The position numbers and the translations under genes were made by a program. From the NCBI RefSeq assembly GCF_003345255.1, contig NZ_CP029331.1:372001-436000 (forward strand): a stretch of 64,000 nucleotides of DNA, given 5' to 3'. Numbering within the stretch: position 1 is the stretch's first letter; each line of letters begins with the position of its first letter. The stretch is from Pseudothauera hydrothermalis (GTDB taxonomy: Bacteria > Pseudomonadota > Gammaproteobacteria > Burkholderiales > Rhodocyclaceae). Below are positions 47,882-57,309 of this stretch, one piece after another. Below the pieces are notes generated by a model. The model worked only from the letters and a program-made list of their open reading frames with translations. It was not told the origin of the DNA and made no database searches.

Positions 47882-47908
47882 TTATCGGCGGTCGACCGCG
47901 GTGCTTGA
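47882..47908 (-). promoter_or_regulatory. Sigma-28 (FliA) promoter of the chemoreceptor gene
   Basis: On the minus strand TCAA, 15 bases, then GCCGATAA. The -10 is a perfect match and the -35 matches three of four bases of the TAAA-N15-GCCGATAA consensus. It would place the gene in the flagellar/chemotaxis regulon. Confidence 0.85.
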
Positions 47909-48076
47909 GGCTGTCGTTGGCGTCCTGCGTGCCATCTTAACGGCGGGTGCAAGGGTACGGAAATAATCCTGGTCAATTCGGCGATGCGGCGCGCGGAAGT
48001 GACAGCGGTCAGGGGTAGCGGCACAATCGCCCGCTTGGCCGGATTGTCGGATTCTCCGTTGCTCAAGGGGTACGCG

Positions 48077-48883
48077 ATGCATGTTGATTTGTGGTGGCTG
48101 ACCTATCTCGCTCTGGGGGCTTTCGTCGGTTTCTTCGCCGGGCTGCTCGGCGTCGGCGGTGGCGGCATCATGGTGCCGATGCTGACCACGCTTTTCCTTG
48201 CCCAAGGCTTTCCGCTCGAGAACGTGGTGCACATGGCGCTGGGCACCTCGATGGCGGCCATCGTGCTGACCTCGGTTGCCAGTCTGCGGGCGCATCACGC
48301 GCACGGCGCGGTACGCTGGGACATCGTGCGCGCGATCACCCCGGGCATCCTGATCGGCACCTTTGGTGCCACCTTCGTCGCCTCGCGTGCCAGCACCGAG
48401 GGGCTGGCGATCTTCTTCGCCTGCTTCATGGGCTACGTGTCGCTGCAGATGCTGGCCAACATCAAGCCCAAACCGTCACGCGAACTGCCCGGTGCGCTGG
48501 GCTTGTCGGCGGTTGGCGTGGGTATCGGCGGGGTGTCGGCACTGGTTGCGATCGGCGGCGGCTCGCTGTCGGTGCCTTTCATGACTTGGTGCAATGTCAG
48601 GATGCAGCACGCCATCGGCACTTCGGCGGCCATCGGCCTGCCGATCGCGTTGGCCGGCACCCTGGGCTATCTGGTCAATGGCTGGGGTGCCGAGGGACTG
48701 CCGCCCCTGACCTTGGGCTATGTCTATGTGCCGGCGCTGGTACTGGTGGCCGGGGTCAGTATGTGGACCGCGCCATTGGGCGCGCGGCTGGCCCACCGGC
48801 TGCCGGTGGCCACCCTCAAGAAAATCTTTGCCGGCGTGCTGATGGCGCTGTGCATGAAGATGCTCTACGGCGTCTTCGGGTGA
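48077..48883 (+). CDS. TauE/SafE-family anion exporter/importer
   Basis: A 268-residue protein with about seven to eight membrane helices in two repeats, each with the Gly-rich pattern (FVGFFAGLLGVGGGGIMVPML and VGVGIGGVSALVAIGGGSLSVPF core motifs GVGGGGIMVP and AIGGGSLSVPF). This is the TauE/SafE family that moves sulfite, sulfoacetate or other organosulfur anions. GGGG lies about six bases before ATG 48077. It converges on the enoyl-CoA hydratase gene, nine bases apart, so the substrate cannot be guessed from context. Confidence 0.88.
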   Translation: MHVDLWWLTYLALGAFVGFFAGLLGVGGGGIMVPMLTTLFLAQGFPLENVVHMALGTSMAAIVLTSVASLRAHHAHGAVRWDIVRAITPGILIGTFGATFVASRASTEGLAIFFACFMGYVSLQMLANIKPKPSRELPGALGLSAVGVGIGGVSALVAIGGGSLSVPFMTWCNVRMQHAIGTSAAIGLPIALAGTLGYLVNGWGAEGLPPLTLGYVYVPALVLVAGVSMWTAPLGARLAHRLPVATLKKIFAGVLMALCMKMLYGVFG

Positions 48884-48892
48884 GCGGCGCCC

Positions 48893-49672
48893 TCAGCGCC
48901 CCTTGAACACCGGCTTGCGCTTGTTGAGAAAGGCGTCCAGACCTTCGCGGTAATCCTCGGTGGCCAAAAAAGCGAAGGCTGCGCGCTTTTCGGCCACGCT
49001 CAGCGGGCCGCCGGCGGCCAGGCGGTGCACCCATTGCTTGTGCCAGCGCGCCACCAGCGGCGCCCCGGCGGCGATGCGGGCGGCGCTCGCCTGGGCCTCT
49101 GCGAGCACCTGCGCGTCGTCTACCACGCGGGTGAGCAGGCCCTTCTGCAGGGCCTCGCGGGCGGACAGGATGCGCCCTTCGAGCAGGATCTCCAGCAGCA
49201 CCGCGGGGCCGACCAAATCCAGCAGACCGGCCATTTCGCCCGGATACATCGAAAAACCGAGCTTGTTGATCGGCGCGCCGAAACGCGCGGACTCGCCGGC
49301 GATGCGCAGATCGCAGCAACCGGCGATCTCCAGCCCGCCGCCGATGCAGGCGCCGCGGATGGCCGCCACCGTAGGGATCGGGCAAGTGCGGATAGCCTCC
49401 AGCGCGCGGGCCACCAACTCGTCGTGGTAGTGCAGGGCGTCGTCGACGGTGGCGCGCACGGTGAGGAATTCCTCGATGTCGCCGCCGGCCGCGAAGGCTT
49501 CGCCCGCGCCGGTAAGGATCACGCAGCGCACCGCTTGGTCCGCGCCGAGACGCTCCATGGCGGCGCGTAGCTCGCGCCACATGGCCGCGTTGACCGCGTT
49601 GAGCTTGCCCGGATTGCAGAGGGTGACGGTAGCTACCTGGTCGGCGATGCTGACTTCGATGCGACTGTTCAT
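48893..49672 (-). CDS. Enoyl-CoA hydratase/isomerase family protein
   Basis: A 259-residue crotonase-fold enzyme. The oxyanion-hole segments AFAAGGDIEEFL and ACIGGGLEIAGCCDLRIAGE are present; the typical second catalytic Glu region reads GFSMYPGEMAGLLDLVG. It probably hydrates or isomerises an enoyl-CoA, with crotonyl-CoA from glutaryl-CoA dehydrogenase as one possible substrate. Expressed away from the divergent CNNM gene; the intergenic region has operator-like palindromes. Confidence 0.85.
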   Translation of the reverse strand: MNSRIEVSIADQVATVTLCNPGKLNAVNAAMWRELRAAMERLGADQAVRCVILTGAGEAFAAGGDIEEFLTVRATVDDALHYHDELVARALEAIRTCPIPTVAAIRGACIGGGLEIAGCCDLRIAGESARFGAPINKLGFSMYPGEMAGLLDLVGPAVLLEILLEGRILSAREALQKGLLTRVVDDAQVLAEAQASAARIAAGAPLVARWHKQWVHRLAAGGPLSVAEKRAAFAFLATEDYREGLDAFLNKRKPVFKGR

Positions 49673-49729
49673 GGGCGCTTCGGGTGTATCCGTACAGGGC
49701 GGCGCGCCCTGTGGTGTGGATAATCTTAT

Positions 49730-49774
49730 GACCCCATACGGGGTCGTATGGAAGTCGTGTCAATGATATATCAT
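49730..49774. promoter_or_regulatory. Cluster of operator-like palindromes between the enoyl-CoA hydratase and CNNM genes
   Basis: GACCCC-ATAC-GGGGTC (49730-49745) and ATACG-GGGT-CGTAT (49736-49749) overlap, and a perfect 12-bp palindrome ATGATATATCAT sits at 49763-49774. On the minus strand the last abuts TTGACA (-35-like), so a repressor or activator site at the enoyl-CoA hydratase promoter is plausible. Confidence 0.5.
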
Positions 49775-49923
49775 CCGCCGCGCTGGACACGCGACACGCT
49801 CCGCCGCCCGGTTCGTACTCTCCTCCAACATGAGCGCCGCGAACGGCGTTCATGGCGCGGTGATAGACTCTGCTGCCGGACCGGCGTCATAAGTGTTCGC
49901 CTGTGCCGGCAAGGAGTTCTGTC

Positions 49924-51222
49924 GTGTCGCTCGTCAACCATCTTTTGCTAATCGGTGTGCTGATCGCGGTCAGCGCTTTCTTTTCCGTATCCGAAATCTC
50001 GCTCGCCGCAGCGCGCAAGGTGAAACTGCGCCTGATGGCCGAGGGCGGTCATCCGAACGCTCAGCGTGTGCTGGCCTTACAAGACAATCCGGGTAGTTTT
50101 TTTACCGTGGTGCAGATCGGTTTGAATGCGGTGGCCATCCTCGGCGGCATCGTTGGCGAATCGGCGCTGTCACCCTATGTGGCTGCGGCATTGGGCAGGT
50201 TGTATGACGGACCGGCGTTGGAAACCGTCAGTTTCGTGATCGCCTTTGTCTTTGTGACTTCACTGTTCGTGCTGTTTGCCGATTTGATGCCCAAGCGTTT
50301 TGCGATGGTGCAGCCTGAGCGGGTGGCGGTGACGGTGGTGCGGCCGATGCAGTTTTGCATGGTGTTGTGCGCCCCGCTGGTGTGGGCGTTCAATGGCTTG
50401 GCCGACCGTATTTTCCGCTTGCTGGGCGTGCCCAGTGCGCGCAGCGAGGACATCACGCCGGACGACATCATTGCGATGGCCGACGCCGGCGCCCAGGCGG
50501 GTGCGTTGCTCAGCCATGAACAGCACCTGATTGCCAATGTATTCGAACTCGATGCGCGCATCATTCCATCGGCGATGACCGCGCGCGAGAGTATCGTCTT
50601 TCTCACCCTGAGCGAGACCGAGGAGAGTATCCGTGCAAAGATTGCCGAAACCCCGCACGGCAAATACCCGGTGTGCGAAAAAGACAGTATTGACTCGGTG
50701 ATCGGCTATGTGGATGCCAAGGATATTCTGCCGCGTATCGTCAATGGGCAGAAGTTGTCGCTGCGTAACGAACCGATCGTGCGCAAGATTCTGGTGCTGC
50801 CGGACACGCTGAATCTTTTTGAGGCGCTGGAGCACTTTCGCGACGCCAAAGAGGACTTTGCGGTCATTGTCAATGAATACGCGCTGGTGGTGGGCTTGCT
50901 GACCCTGCAGGATGTCATGAGCACGGTGATGGGCGATTTGGTGAGCCCGTTCCAGGAAGAACTCATCGTGCGGCGGGATGACAACTCCTGGCTGATCGAT
51001 GGGCTGACCCCGATCGAGGATGTGATGCAGGCGCTGGACATCGAAGTGTTCGAGGGTTTCCAGAACTACGAGACGGTAGCCGGTTTCATGATGTACATGC
51101 TGCGCAAGGTGCCCAAGCGCACCGACTCCGTTGAATATGCCGGCTACAAGTTCGAGGTGGTCGATATCGACAATTACCGCATCGACCAGGTACTGGTCAC
51201 CCGCGCAGCGACTGGCGCGTAA
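49924..51222 (+). CDS. CNNM/CorC-family transport or hemolysin-related membrane protein
   Basis: A 432-residue protein: a DUF21 membrane domain (about 1-190, with SVSEISLAAARKVKLRLM), a pair of CBS domains (about 205-335) and a CorC_HlyC domain at the C-terminus (about 350-430, with DNSWLIDGLTPIEDV). Homologues export Mg2+ or other divalent cations. The GTG at 49924 is chosen since AAGGAG is seven bases upstream; GTG 49903 has no such site. Confidence 0.88.
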   Translation: MSLVNHLLLIGVLIAVSAFFSVSEISLAAARKVKLRLMAEGGHPNAQRVLALQDNPGSFFTVVQIGLNAVAILGGIVGESALSPYVAAALGRLYDGPALETVSFVIAFVFVTSLFVLFADLMPKRFAMVQPERVAVTVVRPMQFCMVLCAPLVWAFNGLADRIFRLLGVPSARSEDITPDDIIAMADAGAQAGALLSHEQHLIANVFELDARIIPSAMTARESIVFLTLSETEESIRAKIAETPHGKYPVCEKDSIDSVIGYVDAKDILPRIVNGQKLSLRNEPIVRKILVLPDTLNLFEALEHFRDAKEDFAVIVNEYALVVGLLTLQDVMSTVMGDLVSPFQEELIVRRDDNSWLIDGLTPIEDVMQALDIEVFEGFQNYETVAGFMMYMLRKVPKRTDSVEYAGYKFEVVDIDNYRIDQVLVTRAATGA

Positions 51223-51245
51223 GGCGGATGTGGCGGCCGTGCCGA

Positions 51246-51917
51246 TCAGGCGGCGCGGTTTTTCGCCCCGGCAATCCGTGCCAAGGCGGCGCGGCCGCTC
51301 TCGATGTGGGCGCGCATGCGCTGCTCGGCGCCTTCCGGATCGCACGCCAGTATGGCGTCCAGAATGGCGCGATGCTCGGCCAGCGACTGTTCCAGGCGAC
51401 CTTCGGAAAACAGCGAGTGGTGGCGGGACAGTTTGATGACCTTGCGCAGGTCGGTAATCACTTGCAGCAGCCAGCGGTTGTCGGCGATTTCCTGCACGGC
51501 GCGATGGAAGGCTTGGTTGGCTTCGAAAAAGCCGTTTATGTTGCCTGCTGCCGCGGCCGCCTCCAGATCGGCATGGATGTGTTCGAGGCGGGCGCGTTGC
51601 GCCGGGTCGGCACGTTGTGCAGCGTCCCGGGCGCACTGACCTTCGAGCAGCGCCATGACCGCGAAGACCTCGTCCAGATCGCGCTCGGAGATTTCGGTGA
51701 CGTAGCAGCCGCGCCGTGGTTTGAGTGTGACCAGCCCCTCGGAGGCCAGCACCTTGAGCGCTTCGCGCAGTGGGGTGCGGGAAATGCCGTACTGCGCGGC
51801 CAACGCCTGTTCGTCCACCCAAGTGCCGGGCGGCAGTTCATGCGAAAAGATGCGTTGCCGCAATCGTTCGGCGACTTCCTGATAAAGCGCAAGAGGCGCG
51901 ATGCGCGATGCAGTCAT
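51246..51917 (-). CDS. GntR-family (FCD) transcriptional regulator
   Basis: A 223-residue regulator of the FadR/FCD class. The winged helix covers about 12-75 (core WVDEQALAAQYGISRTPLREALKVLASEG), and the all-helical FCD effector domain spans about 85-210 with the metal-ligand pattern NQAFHRAV and EHRAILDAI. It is divergent from the methylmalonyl-CoA mutase gene and likely controls it. A 14-bp palindromic site in the shared region recurs upstream of the VOC gene 9.7 kb away. Start ATG 51917. Confidence 0.9.
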   Translation of the reverse strand: MTASRIAPLALYQEVAERLRQRIFSHELPPGTWVDEQALAAQYGISRTPLREALKVLASEGLVTLKPRRGCYVTEISERDLDEVFAVMALLEGQCARDAAQRADPAQRARLEHIHADLEAAAAAGNINGFFEANQAFHRAVQEIADNRWLLQVITDLRKVIKLSRHHSLFSEGRLEQSLAEHRAILDAILACDPEGAEQRMRAHIESGRAALARIAGAKNRAA

Positions 51918-51994
51918 GGGCGGTGTCGATATCCGAGTGGGCAAGCTTAGCCGATTGTTTGGCGCAGGCAATCGGCAAGGGGGAAGCTACGCTG

Positions 51995-52024
51995 TTGCAT
52001 TCATAATTATGGATAAAGTATTAT
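51995..52024 (+). promoter_or_regulatory. Promoter of the methylmalonyl-CoA mutase operon
   Basis: TTGCAT at 51995-52000 and TATTAT at 52019-52024, separated by 18 bases, form a plausible sigma-70 promoter. The palindromic operator lies within the spacer, so binding would block RNA polymerase. Confidence 0.6.
51999..52012. promoter_or_regulatory. Candidate GntR operator, copy 1
   Basis: ATTCATAATTATGG contains a perfect 10-bp palindrome, CATAATTATG. It lies in the mutase promoter spacer and about 85 bases from the gntR start. The same 14 bases recur exactly at 61689-61702. Confidence 0.7.
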
Positions 52025-52291
52025 TTGATCGATGCAGCAAGTCAACTTTCCCTGCGCGGCGTAGCATGGGAGGTTTTGGCGCCCTGTGCGGCGCGAAACG
52101 TGGAGAGGGCTGTGCCGCGCTCCGGGGCGTCGGCGGCCGTCCGCGGCATCGGCTGCGGGCGGCTTCGTCGTCGCGCGCCGTCCGGCAAACGGGGGCGGGT
52201 TTTGCCTGCAACCTTAAATCAGTAAGCCCATGTCGGGCAGCTATGGATGATGCCGCAGCCGTGCGGCGGATTTGCCACAAGAGAGGTCGTC

Positions 52292-54457
52292 ATGTCCAAC
52301 GCCAATCAGCCCACCTATCCTCAGCCGGATTTGGAAGCCTGGAAAAAAGCCGCCGCCAAGCAGGCCCCCGGTGGCGACCTGGACCGGCTCAACTGGATCA
52401 CGCCGGAAGGGCTGGTGGTCAAGCCTCTTTATACCAAAGCGGATATTGCCGATCTGCCGCACACCGATACTTTGCCGGGTTTTGAGCCCTTCCTGCGCGG
52501 TCCGCAGCCGACCATGTACGCGGTCAAGCCCTGGACCATCCGCCAGTACGCGGGTTTTTCGACCGCCGAAGAATCCAATGCGTTTTACCGCAAGGCGCTC
52601 GCCGCCGGCGGTCAGGGTGTGTCGGTGGCCTTCGACCTGGCCACCCATCGCGGTTACGACTCCGACAACCCGCGCGTGGTTGGCGACGTGGGCAAGGCTG
52701 GCGTGGCAATCGATTCGGTCGAGGACATGAAGATCCTGTTCGAGGGCATTCCGCTGGACAAGATTTCCGTGTCGATGACCATGAATGGCGCGGTGCTGCC
52801 GATTTTGGCGGGCTACATCGTGGCGGCCGAGGAACAGGGCGTGTCGCAGGACAAGCTCTCGGGGACCATCCAGAACGATATCCTCAAGGAGTTCATGGTC
52901 CGCAACACCTATATCTATCCGCCCGCGCCGTCGATGCGGATCATCGCCGATATTTTCCGCTATACCGCGCAGCACATGCCCAAGTTCAACAGCATCTCGA
53001 TCTCGGGCTATCACATCCAGGAAGCGGGCGCCAACCAGGCGATCGAGCTGGCCTTCACGCTGGCCGACGGTCTCGAATATGTCCGCACCGGCATCGCCGC
53101 CGGCATGGACGTGGACACCTTCGCCGGCCGGCTGTCGTTCTTCTGGGCGGTGGGCATGAACTTCTATCTCGAGATCGCCAAGATGCGCGCCGCGCGTCTG
53201 TTGTGGTGGCGGATCATGAAGCAGTTCAACCCGAAGAACCCGAAGTCGATGATGTTGCGCACCCACTCGCAGACCTCGGGCTGGTCGCTGACCGAGCAGG
53301 ACCCCTACAACAATGTCATCCGCACCACCATCGAGGCGATGGCGGCGGTGTTCGGCGGCACCCAGTCGCTGCACACCAACGCGCTCGACGAGGCGATCGC
53401 GCTGCCCACCGAGTTCTCGGCGCGGATTGCGCGCAACACCCAGATCATCATCCAGGAAGAAACCCACATCTGTAGCGTGGTCGATCCCTGGGCTGGCTCC
53501 TACATGATGGAAAAGCTCACCCAGGACATGGCCGACAAGGCTTGGGCGCTGATCGAGGAGATCGAGGCGATGGGCGGCATGACCCGGGCGGTGGAGTCCG
53601 GTTGGGCCAAGATGAAGATCGAAGAATGCGCGGCCGAAAAACAGGCGCGCATCGATTCGGGCAAAGACGTGATCGTCGGTGTCAATAAATACCGGCTTGA
53701 AAAAGAAGATCCGATCGAAATCCTCGACATCGACAACCATGCGGTGCGCGAAGCCCAGATCGCCAGGCTAAAGAAGATCCGCGCGAGCCGCGACAGCGCC
53801 GCGGTACAGGCAGCACTCGATGCGCTCACCCGTTGTGCTGAGACCGGTGAAGGCAATCTGCTGGACCTCAGCGTCAAAGCCATCCGTCTGCGCGCCACCG
53901 TGGGCGAGGTGTCCGACGCGCTGGAAAAAGTATTTGGCCGCTACCGCGCCAACCCGCAAGCGGTCTCGGGCGTGTATGGCGCGGTGGTGGAAGATCAGGC
54001 GGACTGGAAGGCGCTCAAAGCCGACATCGAAGCCTTTATTGCCGAGGAAGGCCGTCGCCCGCGGGTGATGATCGCCAAGCTCGGCCAGGACGGCCATGAC
54101 CGCGGGGCCAAGGTGGTGGCCTCGGCCTTCGCCGACCTGGGCTTCGATATCGACATCGGTCCGCTGTTTCAGACGCCGGAAGAAGCCGCCCGCCACGCAG
54201 TCGAAAACGATGTGCATGCGGTCGGCTGCTCCAGTTTGGCGGCCGGTCACAAAACTCTGGTGCCGCAGATCGTTGCCGAACTGAAAAAGCTCGGCGCCGA
54301 TGACATCATCGTCTTTGTCGGCGGTGTCATCCCGGTGCAGGACTATGACGCGCTGTATGCTGCGGGTGCCAAGGGCATCTTCGGACCGGGCACCCCCATT
54401 CCGAAGGCCGCGCGCGAAGTGCTCAGGCAGATTCGCGCCGCCAAAGCCGGCGCCTGA
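52292..54457 (+). CDS. scpA: Methylmalonyl-CoA mutase
   Basis: A 721-residue adenosylcobalamin-dependent mutase that interconverts (R)-methylmalonyl-CoA and succinyl-CoA. The TIM-barrel substrate domain (about 50-420) has [18 protein letters not shown] and [19 protein letters not shown] core motifs. The B12 domain begins near 589; His602 in DGHDRG is the cobalt ligand. The single chain contains both domains, like the E. coli/human type. AGAGAGG lies five bases before the ATG. It heads the mutase-meaB-pccB-GDCCVxC-pccA run. Confidence 0.97.
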   Translation: MSNANQPTYPQPDLEAWKKAAAKQAPGGDLDRLNWITPEGLVVKPLYTKADIADLPHTDTLPGFEPFLRGPQPTMYAVKPWTIRQYAGFSTAEESNAFYRKALAAGGQGVSVAFDLATHRGYDSDNPRVVGDVGKAGVAIDSVEDMKILFEGIPLDKISVSMTMNGAVLPILAGYIVAAEEQGVSQDKLSGTIQNDILKEFMVRNTYIYPPAPSMRIIADIFRYTAQHMPKFNSISISGYHIQEAGANQAIELAFTLADGLEYVRTGIAAGMDVDTFAGRLSFFWAVGMNFYLEIAKMRAARLLWWRIMKQFNPKNPKSMMLRTHSQTSGWSLTEQDPYNNVIRTTIEAMAAVFGGTQSLHTNALDEAIALPTEFSARIARNTQIIIQEETHICSVVDPWAGSYMMEKLTQDMADKAWALIEEIEAMGGMTRAVESGWAKMKIEECAAEKQARIDSGKDVIVGVNKYRLEKEDPIEILDIDNHAVREAQIARLKKIRASRDSAAVQAALDALTRCAETGEGNLLDLSVKAIRLRATVGEVSDALEKVFGRYRANPQAVSGVYGAVVEDQADWKALKADIEAFIAEEGRRPRVMIAKLGQDGHDRGAKVVASAFADLGFDIDIGPLFQTPEEAARHAVENDVHAVGCSSLAAGHKTLVPQIVAELKKLGADDIIVFVGGVIPVQDYDALYAAGAKGIFGPGTPIPKAAREVLRQIRAAKAGA

Positions 54458-54466
54458 GGCCAAGTA

Positions 54467-55468
54467 GTGAACCGAGCGCAGGCGCTGCCGCCGCAGCTAG
54501 ACGCCGCCGACCGCGCCCTGGTCGATGGCGTTCTCGCCCGCCAGCTGCGGCCGCTGGCCAAGACCATCACTCTGATCGAGTCGCAGCGCGCCGATCACCA
54601 GGCACGCGCACAAGCGGTGCTCGATGCGCTGCTGCCGTACAGCGGCGGTGCAATGCGTGTGGGCATCTCGGGTGTGCCGGGGGTGGGCAAGTCCACCTTC
54701 ATCGAAGCGCTGGGTTTATATCTGATCGAGCAAGGCTTACGGGTGGCGGTACTGGCGGTCGATCCTTCGTCGTCGCTCTCCGGCGGCTCCATCCTGGGTG
54801 ACAAAACCCGCATGGAGCGGCTCAGCCAAAACCCGGCGGCCTACATCCGCCCAAGCCCTTCGGCGGGCAGCCTGGGCGGGGTGGCCGAAAAAACCCGCGA
54901 AACGCTGTTGGTGTGCGAAGCGGCTGGCTTTGACGTGATCATCGTGGAAACCGTGGGGGTGGGCCAATCCGAGACTGCAGTCGCCAACATGACCGATATT
55001 TTCTGCCTGCTGCAACTGCCCAATGCCGGCGACGATTTGCAAGGCATCAAGAAAGGCATCATGGAGCTGGCCGATCTGGTGGTGGTCAATAAAGCCGACA
55101 TCGACGTCGCCGCGGCCATGCGCGCACAGGCCCAACTCAAGAGCGCACTCCATATGCTGCGCCCGACCAGCCCCAACTGGTCGCCCCCGGTGCTGACTCT
55201 GTCTGCGCTCAAAAAGCAGGGCATTGCCGAGTTCTGGCGTACCGTGTGCGACTATCGCGACACCATGAACAGGAGCGGCGAGTTCACCGCCAAACGCCGC
55301 CGTCAGGCGCTGGCCTGGATGTGGGAGTTGATCGATGCCGGCCTGCGTGCCCGCTTCCGTAGCCACCCGCAGGTGCGGGCAGCGCTGCCGGAACTGGCCG
55401 AGGCGGTCGAGCGCGGCCAAACCACGCCATCGGCCGCTGCGTTGCGCCTGCTGCAACACTTGAACTAG
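54467..55468 (+). CDS. meaB: Methylmalonyl-CoA mutase-protecting GTPase MeaB
   Basis: A 333-residue G3E-family P-loop GTPase that guards and reloads the mutase with adenosylcobalamin. Walker A is GVPGVGKST at 69-77. Other motifs are [31 protein letters not shown] (switch) and NKAD. The C-terminal helical arm is present. It starts with GTG nine bases after the mutase stop, consistent with cotranscription and translational coupling. Confidence 0.96.
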   Translation: MNRAQALPPQLDAADRALVDGVLARQLRPLAKTITLIESQRADHQARAQAVLDALLPYSGGAMRVGISGVPGVGKSTFIEALGLYLIEQGLRVAVLAVDPSSSLSGGSILGDKTRMERLSQNPAAYIRPSPSAGSLGGVAEKTRETLLVCEAAGFDVIIVETVGVGQSETAVANMTDIFCLLQLPNAGDDLQGIKKGIMELADLVVVNKADIDVAAAMRAQAQLKSALHMLRPTSPNWSPPVLTLSALKKQGIAEFWRTVCDYRDTMNRSGEFTAKRRRQALAWMWELIDAGLRARFRSHPQVRAALPELAEAVERGQTTPSAAALRLLQHLN

Positions 55469-55539
55469 GACGCCACCCGATCTGCACCGCCGGCTCGCCG
55501 CGCGCGCCGGACAACCGGAAAACTGTAAGGAGGTCATCA

Positions 55540-57072
<1,533 letters not shown>

Positions 57073-57077
57073 CTGCC

Positions 57078-57293
57078 ATGGATGTGGTGACCGAGTCTGT
57101 GCTGACCTGCCCGCAATGCGGGCACCGCAGCACGGAACAAATGCCTGAGGACGTCTGCATTTATTTCTTTGAATGCCCGGCGTGTCATACCCTGCTTCGT
57201 CCCAAGCAGGGCGATTGCTGCGTGTTCTGCTCCTACGGCTCGGTGCCATGTCCGCCCATTCAGAAAGACTCCCGGCATGACTGCTGCCGCTGA
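57078..57293 (+). CDS. GDCCVxC-domain zinc-ribbon protein
   Basis: A 71-residue cysteine-rich protein. Two CxxC knuckles (Cys11/Cys14, Cys33/Cys36) are followed by GDCCVFC at 45-51 and more Cys (58, 69, 70). This is the GDCCVxC domain family, some members of which carry selenocysteine; here the codons are ordinary Cys. It lies between pccB and pccA, five bases after pccB and about 16 before pccA. The link to propionyl-CoA carboxylation is unknown. Confidence 0.8.
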   Translation: MDVVTESVLTCPQCGHRSTEQMPEDVCIYFFECPACHTLLRPKQGDCCVFCSYGSVPCPPIQKDSRHDCCR

Positions 57294-57309
57294 ACGAGGA
57301 AAGACTCGC

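Larger units (their letters stand above)
51918..52291. other. 374-bp divergent control region between gntR and the mutase gene
   Basis: Contains the GntR-type palindrome and mutase promoter at 51995-52024, then about 260 bases of GC-rich leader before the mutase ATG. A short stem GCCGCA/TGCGGC (52252-52267) lies just before the Shine-Dalgarno sequence. No B12-box or other cobalamin riboswitch core was seen. Confidence 0.55.

Noticed and set aside
52030-52290. Possible cobalamin riboswitch in the long leader of the mutase gene
   Set aside because: The conserved B12-box and core helices were not found by eye; only a short hairpin is present. A covariance-model search would decide.
52241-53740. 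A 499-codon open frame on the minus strand within methylmalonyl-CoA mutase
   Set aside because: The opposite strand encodes a full-length mutase; the minus frame is rich in His/Arg/Asp and has no domain.
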